In this document: in pieces, positions 1-6,823 of the stretch
Layout: every line of letters begins with the position of its first letter
Numbering within the stretch: position 1 is the stretch's first letter
Origin: Candidatus Omnitrophota bacterium
GTDB lineage: Bacteria > Ratteibacteria > UBA8468 > MWAK01
Assembly (NCBI GenBank): GCA_018829455.1
Contig: JAHJUB010000102.1
Coordinates: 1 to 13,298 of the forward strand
Direction of reading: 5' to 3'
Length of the DNA: 13,298 nt
Program-made: the position numbers and the translations under genes
The notes under the pieces: model-generated
Told to the model about the DNA's origin: nothing
What the model saw: the letters and a program-made list of their open reading frames with translations, nothing else
Database searches by the model: none

Positions 1-349
1 CTTCCAGGGTTTCCCCGGGAAGAGCAGACACGTGAGGTCCGCCGGTAATAATTACAACCTCCGGCAGATGTTTTTTTAAACGGGAATAGAATCGGTTTGT
101 TATGTCCATGGTGGCCGTCATCGTTGTAGAACCGACATAATCTGGTCTTTCCGACACGGTACGGCTCAGCGTTTCCTCAAAAGCAAGATTTTCGGCGTCG
201 GCATCAATAATTTTTACTTCATAGCCCTTTATTTCCAGAATCGCGGCTATGGTTGTAATTCCAACCGGTATCGGAATGGCCACAAAATCTTTAAGGTTAT
301 GGTAAGCATTTTCTAACGAGGGAATGACCAACAAAACAAATTTTTTCAT
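1..349 (-). CDS. Cobalamin-binding radical SAM protein, N-terminal part (cut by window edge)
   Basis: Only the first 116 residues are visible; the gene runs off the left edge. It starts at the ATG 349-347. The visible part is a B12-binding (Rossmann-like) domain: a hydrophobic strand at residues 4-10, a second at about 45-50 ending in IDADAENL, and the family hallmark GGPHVSALP at residues 103-111. The cobalamin-ligating DxHxxG motif is absent, as in many BchE-like members. The radical SAM CxxxCxxC centre should lie beyond the edge, so the full class is an inference from the close match to the N-terminus of the gene at 1640-3025. It lies 6 bases after the glycosyltransferase gene and is almost certainly co-transcribed with it. 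Substrate unknown; these enzymes often methylate or rearrange lipids, cofactors or secondary metabolites. Shine-Dalgarno is weak (AAAAG only). Confidence 0.8.
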   Translation of the reverse strand, partial: MKKFVLLVIPSLENAYHNLKDFVAIPIPVGITTIAAILEIKGYEVKIIDADAENLAFEETLSRTVSERPDYVGSTTMTATMDITNRFYSRLKKHLPEVVIITGGPHVSALPGETLE

Positions 350-355
350 AATCTT

Positions 356-1438
356 TTAAATTTTCCTTCCTAAAAAAAAATAGGCTGTTTTGAACAGAAC
401 AACATAGCTGAGGTTGACGGCATTCAAAGCTAACTTAAAAATTTTACTCCGGGGTATCAGCGGATTCGGCTCTATCTTCTGGACCGTTTGCCGGAGCATA
501 GTTTTATCGCTGATAATTCTTATCGCTTGCTGCTCTTTCCTTCTCTGCCGAATTACCCTTCTTTTGCTGAGCAGCCAAACGTAAGACCGAAACTTCAATT
601 TAAGGTAAGCCCAGCCTCTTAAACAAGCAAACGTCCAGACGACCATTTCGGTCAGAAAAAAGGATGGCAACAATAGCAATATGGTCGAAAAAGAGTAATT
701 TTTAAGGACCCATAAATACCTTCCGCATTCTAAATAATACAGTTTATCCGGCGTAAATTTCAAATCGTATTTATGGTAGATAACCGACGCGGGCACGGCC
801 ATTATTTTGTAACCGGCTAATCTCAGCCGCCACGACAGGTCGGTGTCTTCCATGGACATCCAGTAATCATCGCCGAAAAGATTTCCGAAGTTATTGTCCA
901 AAAAACCGTATTGATTTATCACTTTCCGGGAAATAACGAAGGCGGCGCCGGATGTGGCTGGCACTTCCAGAACTTCGCTATATTCCGAAGATGATTCTCC
1001 GATTTTACGGCAGAAGACAAGACCCGTAAAGTGGACTGTGTTTCCCAGACAGTTTATCTTTTCCCGGTCGTCAAAAAATAATATTTTGGAAGTAACCGCA
1101 CCGATTCTTTCATCTACTCGTATTACTTCTATCAAACTTTTCAGCCAATTCCGGTCAAATTCCACGTCGTTATTTACCACCGCCACGTAATCACCGTCCG
1201 TCGCTCTGACGCCGATATTGTTCCCCTCGCTATAGCCGAAATTGGAACCATTTTCAATGAACCTGACTTCCGGGAAATTTTCCTTTACAAATTCCAGACT
1301 ATGGTCTTTTGAGCCATTGTCCGAAATGGTGATATCGTAATTCTGATACGACTGGTTAAAAAGCGACCTTAAACAAACTTCCAGATTTTGCCGGTCATTA
1401 TAAGTGACTATGATGATGTTTACTTTGGGTTCAACCAT
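356..1438 (-). CDS. Family 2 glycosyltransferase (rhamnosyltransferase-like), membrane-associated
   Basis: 360-residue GT-A fold enzyme that probably transfers a sugar from a nucleotide donor to an envelope polysaccharide or lipid-linked glycan at the inner membrane. The start of the fold is clear: VNIIIVTYN (residues 6-14), the S/DNGS nucleotide-binding turn at 39-43, GxNxGY-like SNFGYSEGNN at 65-74, and NND at 89-91 in place of the DxD metal site, which is usual in this subfamily. SGAAFVISR (163-171) and MEDTDLSWRLRLAGY (196-210) match the acceptor/catalytic region of WbbL-like enzymes. A hydrophobic segment near residues 252-275 and a basic stretch after it suggest membrane anchoring through the C-terminus. 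No Shine-Dalgarno precedes the ATG, only an AT-rich AATTTAT, the same seven bases that precede the ATG of the GT4 gene at 12138. It lies between two cobalamin-radical SAM genes, which suggests a shared glycan or lipid pathway. Acceptor and donor are not deducible. Confidence 0.88.
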   Translation of the reverse strand: MVEPKVNIIIVTYNDRQNLEVCLRSLFNQSYQNYDITISDNGSKDHSLEFVKENFPEVRFIENGSNFGYSEGNNIGVRATDGDYVAVVNNDVEFDRNWLKSLIEVIRVDERIGAVTSKILFFDDREKINCLGNTVHFTGLVFCRKIGESSSEYSEVLEVPATSGAAFVISRKVINQYGFLDNNFGNLFGDDYWMSMEDTDLSWRLRLAGYKIMAVPASVIYHKYDLKFTPDKLYYLECGRYLWVLKNYSFSTILLLLPSFFLTEMVVWTFACLRGWAYLKLKFRSYVWLLSKRRVIRQRRKEQQAIRIISDKTMLRQTVQKIEPNPLIPRSKIFKLALNAVNLSYVVLFKTAYFFLGRKI

Positions 1439-1447
1439 ATAAATTAG

Positions 1448-1520
1448 CGCACCTTCGGTGCGGACTTGTAGCGGTCGGATTTACGTGCCCGCCGAAGCTT
1501 TAGCGAAGGAGGGTCCGACC
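1448..1520. repeat. Intergenic hairpin cluster with a dispersed repeat core
   Basis: First part of the 200-base gap between two genes. It holds a small hairpin GCACC-TTC-GGTGC (1448-1460) and a larger inverted repeat GGTCGGA (1473-1479) / TCCGACC (1514-1520). Between these arms, 1490-1509 is a 20-base stretch that recurs at 7440-7459 in the same orientation with 17 of 20 bases identical. No open reading frame here looks genuine. This is probably a decayed or composite dispersed element. Confidence 0.6.
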
Positions 1521-1530
1521 CGAAACATTT

Positions 1531-1553
1531 GACAGGCGAGACGCCTGTCCTAC
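1531..1553 (-). repeat. REP-like palindrome with GTAG foot
   Basis: Read on the minus strand: GTAG (1553-1550) directly followed by a perfect 8-bp stem GACAGGCG / CGCCTGTC with a 3-base loop. A near-identical unit, also on the minus strand, is at 4825-4847 and a decayed one at 7389-7413. A GTAG tetranucleotide at the foot of a hairpin is the hallmark of REP sequences recognised by RAYT transposases; membership of that class is my inference. Confidence 0.6.
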
Positions 1554-1554
1554 G

Positions 1555-1643
1555 GTAGGGGAGGGGCTGTAACTAACCCCCCTTGGCCCCCCTTGTCAGG
1601 GGGGTAAGTCCCCTCCCGCGGGCTTGATGAATCAAGCCCCTAC
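1555..1643 (-). repeat. Composite REP/BIME-like double element
   Basis: Read on the minus strand it starts GTAG (1643-1640), then a perfect 9-bp hairpin GGGCTTGAT-TC-ATCAAGCCC (1639-1620), a GC linker, then a long C/G-tract arm and ends in CTAC (1558-1555). The arm includes CCCCCCTGACAAGGGGGG, which is also found in opposite orientation in the element at 11558-11619. The frame GTAG-stem-GC-stem-CTAC is the same as at 13249-13298, although the stem sequences differ. The first TAG of the element is the stop codon of the radical SAM gene at 1640-3025. Confidence 0.65.
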
Positions 1644-3025
1644 AAAAGGAAATTACGATGCCATAAATTTATGATAAATCGGTTAAAATAATCCAACATA
1701 ATCCGCGGACGCAGGTAAAATTCCAGCGCGAAACGTTTTTGGTATTTTATTAACTTCGCTTTCGTTAAACCGTTCGGGACATAAACCACGTTCAAAATAT
1801 TCATCCGGGCAAAATTTTTTTCCAGGGTTCCGTACTGTTCCGCAATATCGTAAATCTTAGAGCCCGGAAAAGGCGTAAGCATAAAAACGCTGACGTCGCT
1901 TAACGGAAGGCGTTTGGCAAACCTTATGGTTTTAGCCATTGTTTTTTCGGTCTCGCCGGGCAGGCCGAAGATAAAATAGCCCTTGCTCTGTATTCCGGCC
2001 TGACGGGTTAGGCGCAGCGCCTTTTCAATCTGGCCGACGGAAGTTGATTTTTGGGCAAACTCAAGAATCTTTTCCTCCCCGGACTCTATCCCGTAATTAA
2101 TCTGCCAGCACCCGGATTTTTTCATTAACTTCAGCAACGAAAGGTCGTTAACCGAATCTACCCGGCCGCTGCAACTCCAGGAGAGATTCATTTTCCGCGC
2201 CGAAAATCCCCGGCAGATCTGCTCCACCCGGTCTTTTTTGATCAGGAACTGGTCGTCTTCAAAAATGAGGTCGCGAATCAAAAAATTTTTCCTCAGGTAT
2301 TGCGCCATTTCCAATACGTATTCCGGACCGTAAAATCGAGTGCGGTGACCGAATACCGAATTGTCGCAGAAGATGCAATTGTTCGGGCACCCACGGGCTG
2401 AGACGATCTGCGTGGACGGGAGTTTTTTGAATTTAAAAATCGCCGGACGATAAGCAGCGGGAAAATTATCCAGCAGGTTCCAGGCCGGAAAGGGAAGAGA
2501 ATCAAGGTCTGATATTACTTGAGCCGGGGGACCAAAAATAATTTCTTTACCGTCACGGTAAACAACTCCCGGAACATCGGAAGGTTTCCGGTTCGCGGCC
2601 AGCGCTTCCGTCAGGTTTATAATCGCGTTTTCCCCCTCGCCTAAAATTCCGTAATCAAAGCAGGGGTAATCCAACAGGGTTTGCTCCGGCCTGGCCGTAA
2701 AATGGGGACCGCCCATAACGATGGGCACGGATGGGTGGATTCTTTTAAGCAGACAAGATAACTTTGCCGCCTTTCGTATGGAAGGAGTCAGAGCGCTTAT
2801 TCCGATTAAATCAGGCTGAAACCTTTTTACTTCTTCCGCAACTTCGGCATACCTTAAGCCCTGAGCCGTGGCATCTACTATTCTTACCCGAAATCCGGCC
2901 CGGCGCAAAGATGCTCCCAACATCAGCAGGCCAAGACTGGGCAGGGTAGACCCGATGGGAGCAAGCCTGCCGTACCGCTCTTTCCGCGAATAAGGAGCCG
3001 TGGTCAGGAATACCGAGATTGCCAT
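1640..3025 (-). CDS. Cobalamin-binding radical SAM enzyme (BchE-like)
   Basis: 461 residues, a normal full length for the B12-binding radical SAM class. Residues about 1-145 form the cobalamin domain: IVDATAQGL at 49-57 (no DxHxxG, so cobalamin would be bound base-off without the usual His ligand, or not at all) and GGPHFTARPE at 105-114, then a GEGE-type turn at 129-132. The radical SAM core follows, with the 4Fe-4S cysteines C213, C217 and C220 in RGCPNNCIFC, an aromatic (F219) before the last cysteine as usual, the GIESGEE segment near 316-322 that helps position S-adenosylmethionine, and FIFGLPGET near 352-360. The C-terminal ~80 residues are unassigned. It starts 14 bases after mlaE, suggesting read-through from the mla operon, without any recognisable Shine-Dalgarno. 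The reaction is unknown; methyl transfer to lipid, glycan or cofactor are all possible. Its stop codon is provided by the intergenic repeat at 1555-1643. Confidence 0.9.
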   Translation of the reverse strand: MAISVFLTTAPYSRKERYGRLAPIGSTLPSLGLLMLGASLRRAGFRVRIVDATAQGLRYAEVAEEVKRFQPDLIGISALTPSIRKAAKLSCLLKRIHPSVPIVMGGPHFTARPEQTLLDYPCFDYGILGEGENAIINLTEALAANRKPSDVPGVVYRDGKEIIFGPPAQVISDLDSLPFPAWNLLDNFPAAYRPAIFKFKKLPSTQIVSARGCPNNCIFCDNSVFGHRTRFYGPEYVLEMAQYLRKNFLIRDLIFEDDQFLIKKDRVEQICRGFSARKMNLSWSCSGRVDSVNDLSLLKLMKKSGCWQINYGIESGEEKILEFAQKSTSVGQIEKALRLTRQAGIQSKGYFIFGLPGETEKTMAKTIRFAKRLPLSDVSVFMLTPFPGSKIYDIAEQYGTLEKNFARMNILNVVYVPNGLTKAKLIKYQKRFALEFYLRPRIMLDYFNRFIINLWHRNFLL

Positions 3026-3039
3026 TTAAGGTGTGCCCG

Positions 3040-3828
3040 TTAGATAAAGTAAAAGAGCGCGGTGATTATGAGGTCTGCGACGATAACCATAAAGAGCGAG
3101 ATTACCACCGCCAGAGTTGTTGCCCGGCCCACCCCTTTAGCCCCCCCCTCGGCAAAGAACCCTTCCCGGCTGGAGACGATCACGATAATCGCTCCAAAGA
3201 TGAATGCTTTCAAGAGACCAATCATGATATCCTTGAGCGTGACGAAACGGAAGGCGTGGAAGAAGAAGAGGTTGGTGTTAAGGTTCATGGTGGTTGTGCC
3301 GATTACGTAGCCGCCCAGGATTTGCAGGCCGACGGCCATTACGGTCAGAACCGGCAGCATCAGGCATCCGGCCGCAAATTTAGGCACGACCAGGTACTCA
3401 ATCGGGTCAACGGCCAGGGTCTTCAGGGCGTCAATCTGCTCGGTAATCTTCATCGTGCCGATTTCCGCCGCAATGGCAGAGCCCACCCGGCCGGAGAGCA
3501 GGAATGCCACCAGAATCGGACCCAATTCCCGGACCGCGGAGAGGGTGACGATGGTGCCGACGTAAATTTCCCCGCCGGTCAGTTTCAAGGGGATGGCTGC
3601 TTCCATCGCGACAATCATTCCGAAGAAGAAAGAAATTATAGCGACCGTCCAGAAAGAGCGGTTACCGAAGATGTCGCATTCCTGCAGGAATGGGATTAGC
3701 CGGAGCCGGCCGGTCAGGAGGGCGGTTATTACTTTTATCAGAATTAGCGCCAGCGAACCGACGAAATGGATAAAAGCGAGGAGCCGATGACCCAGCGTGT
3801 CAACGAAGCCGCGGTCTTCTCTTTTCAT
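3040..3828 (-). CDS. mlaE: MlaE-family ABC permease of phospholipid/MCE transport
   Basis: 262-residue inner-membrane permease of the MlaFEDB-type complex, which moves phospholipids between inner membrane and the periplasmic MCE protein. Family hallmarks are clear: an amphipathic N-terminal helix with F-L-x-E (residues 47-50), the first core helix ending in FFFGMIVAMEAA (67-78), RELGP at 100-104, the highly conserved GRVGSAIAAEIGTMKITEQIDAL at about 113-134 (coupling helix to the ATPase), and four to five hydrophobic segments to the C-terminus. The ATG lies in TGAATGA, so it overlaps the end of the upstream PIN-TRAM gene without spacing, implying translational coupling; there is no clear Shine-Dalgarno of its own. 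Its ATPase and MCE partners are at 5865-6605 and 4849-5868, separated from it by the PIN-TRAM gene, an unusual order. No mlaB or mlaC is present in the window. Confidence 0.95.
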   Translation of the reverse strand: MKREDRGFVDTLGHRLLAFIHFVGSLALILIKVITALLTGRLRLIPFLQECDIFGNRSFWTVAIISFFFGMIVAMEAAIPLKLTGGEIYVGTIVTLSAVRELGPILVAFLLSGRVGSAIAAEIGTMKITEQIDALKTLAVDPIEYLVVPKFAAGCLMLPVLTVMAVGLQILGGYVIGTTTMNLNTNLFFFHAFRFVTLKDIMIGLLKAFIFGAIIVIVSSREGFFAEGGAKGVGRATTLAVVISLFMVIVADLIITALFYFI

Positions 3829-4794
3829 TCAGGGTAATTCCGCGAAGAGCATCCGGCCGGTGGCGGTTTGAATCGTGTTGGCGATGACCACTTCCAGAGA
3901 TTCCCCGATGTGTTTGCGGCCGCCTTCCACGACAACCATCGTGCCGTCTTCAAGGTAACCGATGCCCTGGTCTGATTCTTTGCCTTCTTTTATAATTTTA
4001 ATCAGGAGATGTTCGTCCTGGACATACCGGGGCTTAAGTACGGTGGAAAGGTTATTGAGATTGAGCACTTTGATGTTCTGGACTTCGGCAATTTTGGCCA
4101 GATTGTAATCGTTGGTCAGGATGCGGGCCTGGGAAGTTCGGGCCAGGTGAATCAGTTTGGCGTCCACCCCGGTGATGTTCGGGAAGTCAATGTCTTCGAT
4201 GATAATTTTAACTTCCGGGTCGCGGCGCAGCCGGTTGAGCATCTCAAGCCCCCGCCGGCCCCGCTGCCGTTTAAGGTCATCGGAAGAGTCGGCAATCGTC
4301 TGCAGTTCCTTAATGATAAAACTGGGCACGACCAGGCGGTAGTCCATAAATCCGGTGTGGGACAGGTCCAGCAATCGGCCGTCAATGATTACGTTGCTGT
4401 CCAGGAGGAGCGGCGGTATTTTTTCGGTTTCATCCGCTATCCCGGAAAGCAGGTTCCATTTGCCGGTGTACCGCAAGGCGATGGTCACGCCCAGGTAGGA
4501 AAAGAGATAATAGAGAAAGAACCGCACGTAGTATTGGATTTCAACCCGCGGCGGGATGAGGAGAATCATCTCAAAGAGAAGCCGCGCCGAAATCAGGCCG
4601 ACAATCAGACCAATTGCGCCCAGAAAGATGCGCCGCGCCGGTATCCTCTCCATCATTATTTCCAGGAGAATAATAGACCCGGCTCCGGCCAGGCCGAACA
4701 GGGCGCCGGAAAAACCCATATTCGGCGGCGCCACGTAATAGCCGGTTATCAACGCGAAGATAAAGAAAAAAAGCCGAATGAGAATTAAACCCAT
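3829..4794 (-). CDS. Membrane-anchored PIN-TRAM domain protein (YacL-like)
   Basis: 321 residues with three parts. Residues 1-110 carry about four membrane segments (roughly 3-20, 27-46, 56-80 and 88-107). Residues 128-250 form a PIN nuclease-fold domain: LLDSNVIIDGR (130-140) with D132, E163 in SFIIKELQ, D211 in GVDAKLI and D229 in LTNDYNL, so all four acidic metal-ligand positions are intact. Residues ~262-321 are a TRAM domain, a small RNA-binding beta-barrel (GIGYLEDGTMVVVEGGRKHIG). The architecture is that of Bacillus YacL, a family with proposed RNA-related function but no settled role. The ATG is preceded by AAGGAGG at 4809-4803 with 8 bases between, the best ribosome binding site in this operon. 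It is placed between mlaD and mlaE, so co-expression with the lipid transporter is expected, while a functional link is only inferred. Confidence 0.93.
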   Translation of the reverse strand: MGLILIRLFFFIFALITGYYVAPPNMGFSGALFGLAGAGSIILLEIMMERIPARRIFLGAIGLIVGLISARLLFEMILLIPPRVEIQYYVRFFLYYLFSYLGVTIALRYTGKWNLLSGIADETEKIPPLLLDSNVIIDGRLLDLSHTGFMDYRLVVPSFIIKELQTIADSSDDLKRQRGRRGLEMLNRLRRDPEVKIIIEDIDFPNITGVDAKLIHLARTSQARILTNDYNLAKIAEVQNIKVLNLNNLSTVLKPRYVQDEHLLIKIIKEGKESDQGIGYLEDGTMVVVEGGRKHIGESLEVVIANTIQTATGRMLFAELP

Positions 4795-4802
4795 AATTCT
4801 AC

Positions 4803-4809
4803 CCTCCTT
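4803..4809 (-). promoter_or_regulatory. Strong Shine-Dalgarno of the PIN-TRAM gene
   Basis: AAGGAGG on the minus strand, 8 bases before the ATG at 4794. It fixes the start codon and contrasts with the lack of a recognisable ribosome binding site before most other genes in this cluster, so translation of this gene is probably initiated independently of its neighbours. Confidence 0.8.
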
Positions 4810-4817
4810 AAATAAAT

Positions 4818-4848
4818 TGTAGCTGACAGGCGGGACGCCCGTCCTACA
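4818..4848 (-). repeat. REP-like palindrome between mlaD and the PIN-TRAM gene
   Basis: TGTAG (4818-4822) and CTACA (4844-4848) form outer arms around GACAGGCG / CGCCCGTC with a 3-base loop (one mismatch in the stem). On the minus strand it reads GTAG followed by the hairpin, nearly identical to the unit at 1531-1553. It fills almost the whole 54-base gap inside the mla operon, leaving only the ribosome binding site of the next gene. It could act as an mRNA-stabilising or attenuating hairpin; there is no T-run after it, so it is not a typical intrinsic terminator. Confidence 0.65.
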
Positions 4849-5868
4849 TTAAGACCCCGGCCGCAATAATCGCCAGGGTTTTGCCCGGATATCGGAGATT
4901 AAACTTTTTACCTCGTTATAAAGTTCGTCGCTGGTCAGGAATTTCCCGGCGCTTCCCTTTCCGGTCTTAATGTCCAGGGAAAGGGCCTTGATGCTTTCGG
5001 ACGCCTCGGCAAACTGGCCGGCTGATTTTTCCAGGTCTGTCAGTGACTTATCCAGTTTACGGTAGAGGTCGCCGGAGGAAACCAAAAGACCCAGGGTGCT
5101 GTCATTACTCTGAAGTTTGTCCATCATCTCTGACATCTGCTGGGAAGCGGATGCCAGGCCCGCGGAAGCAAGCTGGAAATTGAACAGGGATTGGACCAGC
5201 GCCGGTTTGGTCTGCTCAATGACGTCCCCGGCGGAAGAGAGCAATTCCTGCGCCTTGATTGAGGCTGATTGCAAATCCGTAGCGGCCGCCTGGATACTGG
5301 CCAGAGTTTTGTTTCCCTGGATGGACATAATCTTGAGTTGGTCCATCGTGGTATAGAGCTCTTCCTTAAACTTCGGGTCGCCCAACAATTTATCCACGGA
5401 AGAGACCATACTCTGGATGTTTCGGCCCAGGTCTTCGCCCATCGCCAGCAGGCGGTCTATCGGAAGCGGTTCGGTTCCGGATAGTATCTCGTTGGGCTGA
5501 ATGAGCGGGGTATCGGTGAGCGGGGTGGGAAGTATCTCCACGTACTTTTCACCGATCAATCCGAAACTGCGGATAAAGACCTGGGAATGGCGGCCGAGTT
5601 TTACCGTGCGGTCAAGGTACAGGGTCACGAAGACGCGGGGAGTTTCGGAATAGTCAACGATAACTTTCTTGACTTCGCCCACCCGTACGCCGCTTACCTG
5701 AACCGGAGAACCCCGGTCAACGCCGGCTACGTATTTAAAGACGGCTTTTACCTCATAACCACCCTTCCGAAACGAAAATTGCCCCTTAACGATGGCGAAG
5801 AGGAGGATAAGCAAAATCGCCAGCATCGCAAAGAATCCAACCCGCAGTTCCAGCGTCAGTCTCTTCAT
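4849..5868 (-). CDS. mlaD: MCE-domain periplasmic lipid-transport protein (MlaD family, long form)
   Basis: 339-residue substrate-binding component anchored in the inner membrane. One membrane helix (residues about 10-29) is followed by a single MCE domain (about 38-115) with the conserved GSPVQVSGVRVGEVKKV (53-69) and the hydrophobic pore-loop region SFGLIGEKYVEI (101-112). Beyond it a ~220-residue helical region, rich in Ala, Ser, Gln and Leu and without obvious globular domains, probably extends into the periplasm. It ends with two copies of a short motif typical of long MlaD proteins, STLGLLVSSGDLYRKL and GSAGKFLTSDELYNEV. E. coli MlaD is about half this length; long forms are common outside Proteobacteria. 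The ATG overlaps the stop of mlaF in ATGA (5865-5868), indicating translational coupling. The protein would hexamerise on MlaE and hand phospholipids across the periplasm; the direction of transport cannot be told. Confidence 0.93.
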   Translation of the reverse strand: MKRLTLELRVGFFAMLAILLILLFAIVKGQFSFRKGGYEVKAVFKYVAGVDRGSPVQVSGVRVGEVKKVIVDYSETPRVFVTLYLDRTVKLGRHSQVFIRSFGLIGEKYVEILPTPLTDTPLIQPNEILSGTEPLPIDRLLAMGEDLGRNIQSMVSSVDKLLGDPKFKEELYTTMDQLKIMSIQGNKTLASIQAAATDLQSASIKAQELLSSAGDVIEQTKPALVQSLFNFQLASAGLASASQQMSEMMDKLQSNDSTLGLLVSSGDLYRKLDKSLTDLEKSAGQFAEASESIKALSLDIKTGKGSAGKFLTSDELYNEVKSLISDIRAKPWRLLRPGS

Positions 5869-6605
5869 CCCGTTAGACCCCCAAGACGGAAAAACTCCCG
5901 GATAATTTTGTCCTTGTTTTCCTTAATTTCCGAAGTAGTTCCGAATCCGACCACCCTTCCTTCGGAAAGCACGCCGATACGGTTAGCCACCTGGAAGGTC
6001 AGGTGGCGGTCGTGGGTAACCATCAGCGCCGCGGTGCCCAGTTTTTTCTGGATATCCAATATTAGTTCGTTGATGCTTTCCGCAGTCAGCGGGTCCAGGC
6101 CCGCGGTCGGCTCGTCGTAGCAAATAGTTTTCGGTTCAAAGATGAGAGTTCTCGCCAGCGCTACCCGCTTCTTCATCCCGCCGCTCAACTCATCCACCGG
6201 AAAATCTTCCGTACCCTTCAGGTCAACCAGACTCAGACTATGGGTCACCTTTTTGCGGATCTCTTCAACCGGCAGGTCGGTATGCTCCAGGAGGTAAAAA
6301 CCGACATTTTCCCAGACCGGGATGGAGTCAAAAAGAGCATTGCCCTGGAAGACCATGCCTATTTCCCGGCGGATGCCATTCCAGTTCTTTGGGGAGAATC
6401 CGGCGATGTCCCTTCCGTGGATGAGTATCTTTCCGCTGGTCGGCGTAAGCAGGCCGACAATAGTTTTTAAAAGAACCGTCTTGCCGGAGCCGCTGATTCC
6501 GGCGATTACCGTTATTTCGCCTTCGTCAACCCAAAAATTGACTCCTTTCAAAACCGGCGTGTTGTTAAAACTGACAAAAAGGTCCTGGACATCAATCGCT
6601 CTCAT
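5865..6605 (-). CDS. mlaF: MlaF-family ABC transporter ATP-binding protein
   Basis: Cytoplasmic ATPase that powers the MlaE permease. Counting from an upstream TTG at 6623 as residue 1, the motifs are: Walker A GISGSGKT (42-49), Q-loop MVFQGNALFDSIPVWENV (90-107, with the FQ-x-ALFDS signature of the Mla subfamily), ABC signature LSGGMKKRVALART (146-159), Walker B TICYDEPTAGLDP (166-178) and the H-loop VTHD (202-205). I prefer the ATG at 6605-6603 because MRAIDVQDLFVSF aligns with the usual start of the family (235+ residues); the in-frame TTG at 6623 would add six residues and lies where transcription is expected to start. No Shine-Dalgarno is visible before either codon. It is first in the mla cluster and overlaps mlaD by 4 bases. 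Confidence 0.95.
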   Translation of the reverse strand: MRAIDVQDLFVSFNNTPVLKGVNFWVDEGEITVIAGISGSGKTVLLKTIVGLLTPTSGKILIHGRDIAGFSPKNWNGIRREIGMVFQGNALFDSIPVWENVGFYLLEHTDLPVEEIRKKVTHSLSLVDLKGTEDFPVDELSGGMKKRVALARTLIFEPKTICYDEPTAGLDPLTAESINELILDIQKKLGTAALMVTHDRHLTFQVANRIGVLSEGRVVGFGTTSEIKENKDKIIREFFRLGGLTG

Positions 6606-6629
6606 TTGTTTAGGGTATCGCAATAGATA

Positions 6630-6658
6630 ATTTTACCATAAAAGCATACCGACATCAA
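6630..6658 (-). promoter_or_regulatory. Predicted sigma70-type promoter of the mla operon
   Basis: On the minus strand TTGATG (6658-6653), a 17-base spacer and TAAAAT (6635-6630). Transcription would start near 6623, giving an mRNA leader of about 18 bases before the ATG at 6605, or practically none if the TTG at 6623 were used. Prediction from box match and spacing alone. Confidence 0.55.
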
Positions 6659-6672
6659 TACAAAAAATAATA

Positions 6673-6816
6673 GGACGCAGATTTTCGCAAGATTTACGCA
6701 GGTACAGATTAAAAATTGCTTTAGAGAATTGCAAAGAATTGCTCTAGGGAATTTTTAGAAATACTCTAAAATTATCCTTTAGCATTATCCTGCTTTTTCT
6801 GCGTACATCTGCGTCC
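6673..6816. repeat. 144-base imperfect inverted-repeat element
   Basis: Perfect 10-base ends GGACGCAGAT (6673-6682) and ATCTGCGTCC (6807-6816) enclose AT-rich DNA with a second inner pair TTTAGAG (6720-6726) / CTCTAAA (6764-6770). Both arms also contain a nearby ACGCAG. The AATTGC motif is repeated inside. It fills most of the gap between the mla operon promoter and the SIS-domain gene. The shape is that of a small non-autonomous inverted-repeat element or of a large transcript hairpin; I see no flanking target duplication that decides it. Confidence 0.5.
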
Positions 6817-6823
6817 GAAAAAA

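Noticed and set aside
1448..1643. CRISPR array
   Set aside because: The palindromic units are not evenly spaced, their sequences differ, there are no unique spacers between identical repeats, and no cas genes are seen.
3019..3699. 226-residue open frame on the plus strand
   Set aside because: It lies antisense to mlaE, has a charged, low-hydrophobic composition with no recognisable fold, and its stop-free length is explained by the codon pattern of the real gene.
4009..4788. 259-residue open frame on the plus strand
   Set aside because: Antisense to the PIN-TRAM gene, which has intact motifs and a strong ribosome binding site; the plus-strand product has no family features.
5587..6120. 177-residue plus-strand open frame across mlaD and mlaF
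   Set aside because: Antisense shadow of two well-supported overlapping genes; no protein features.
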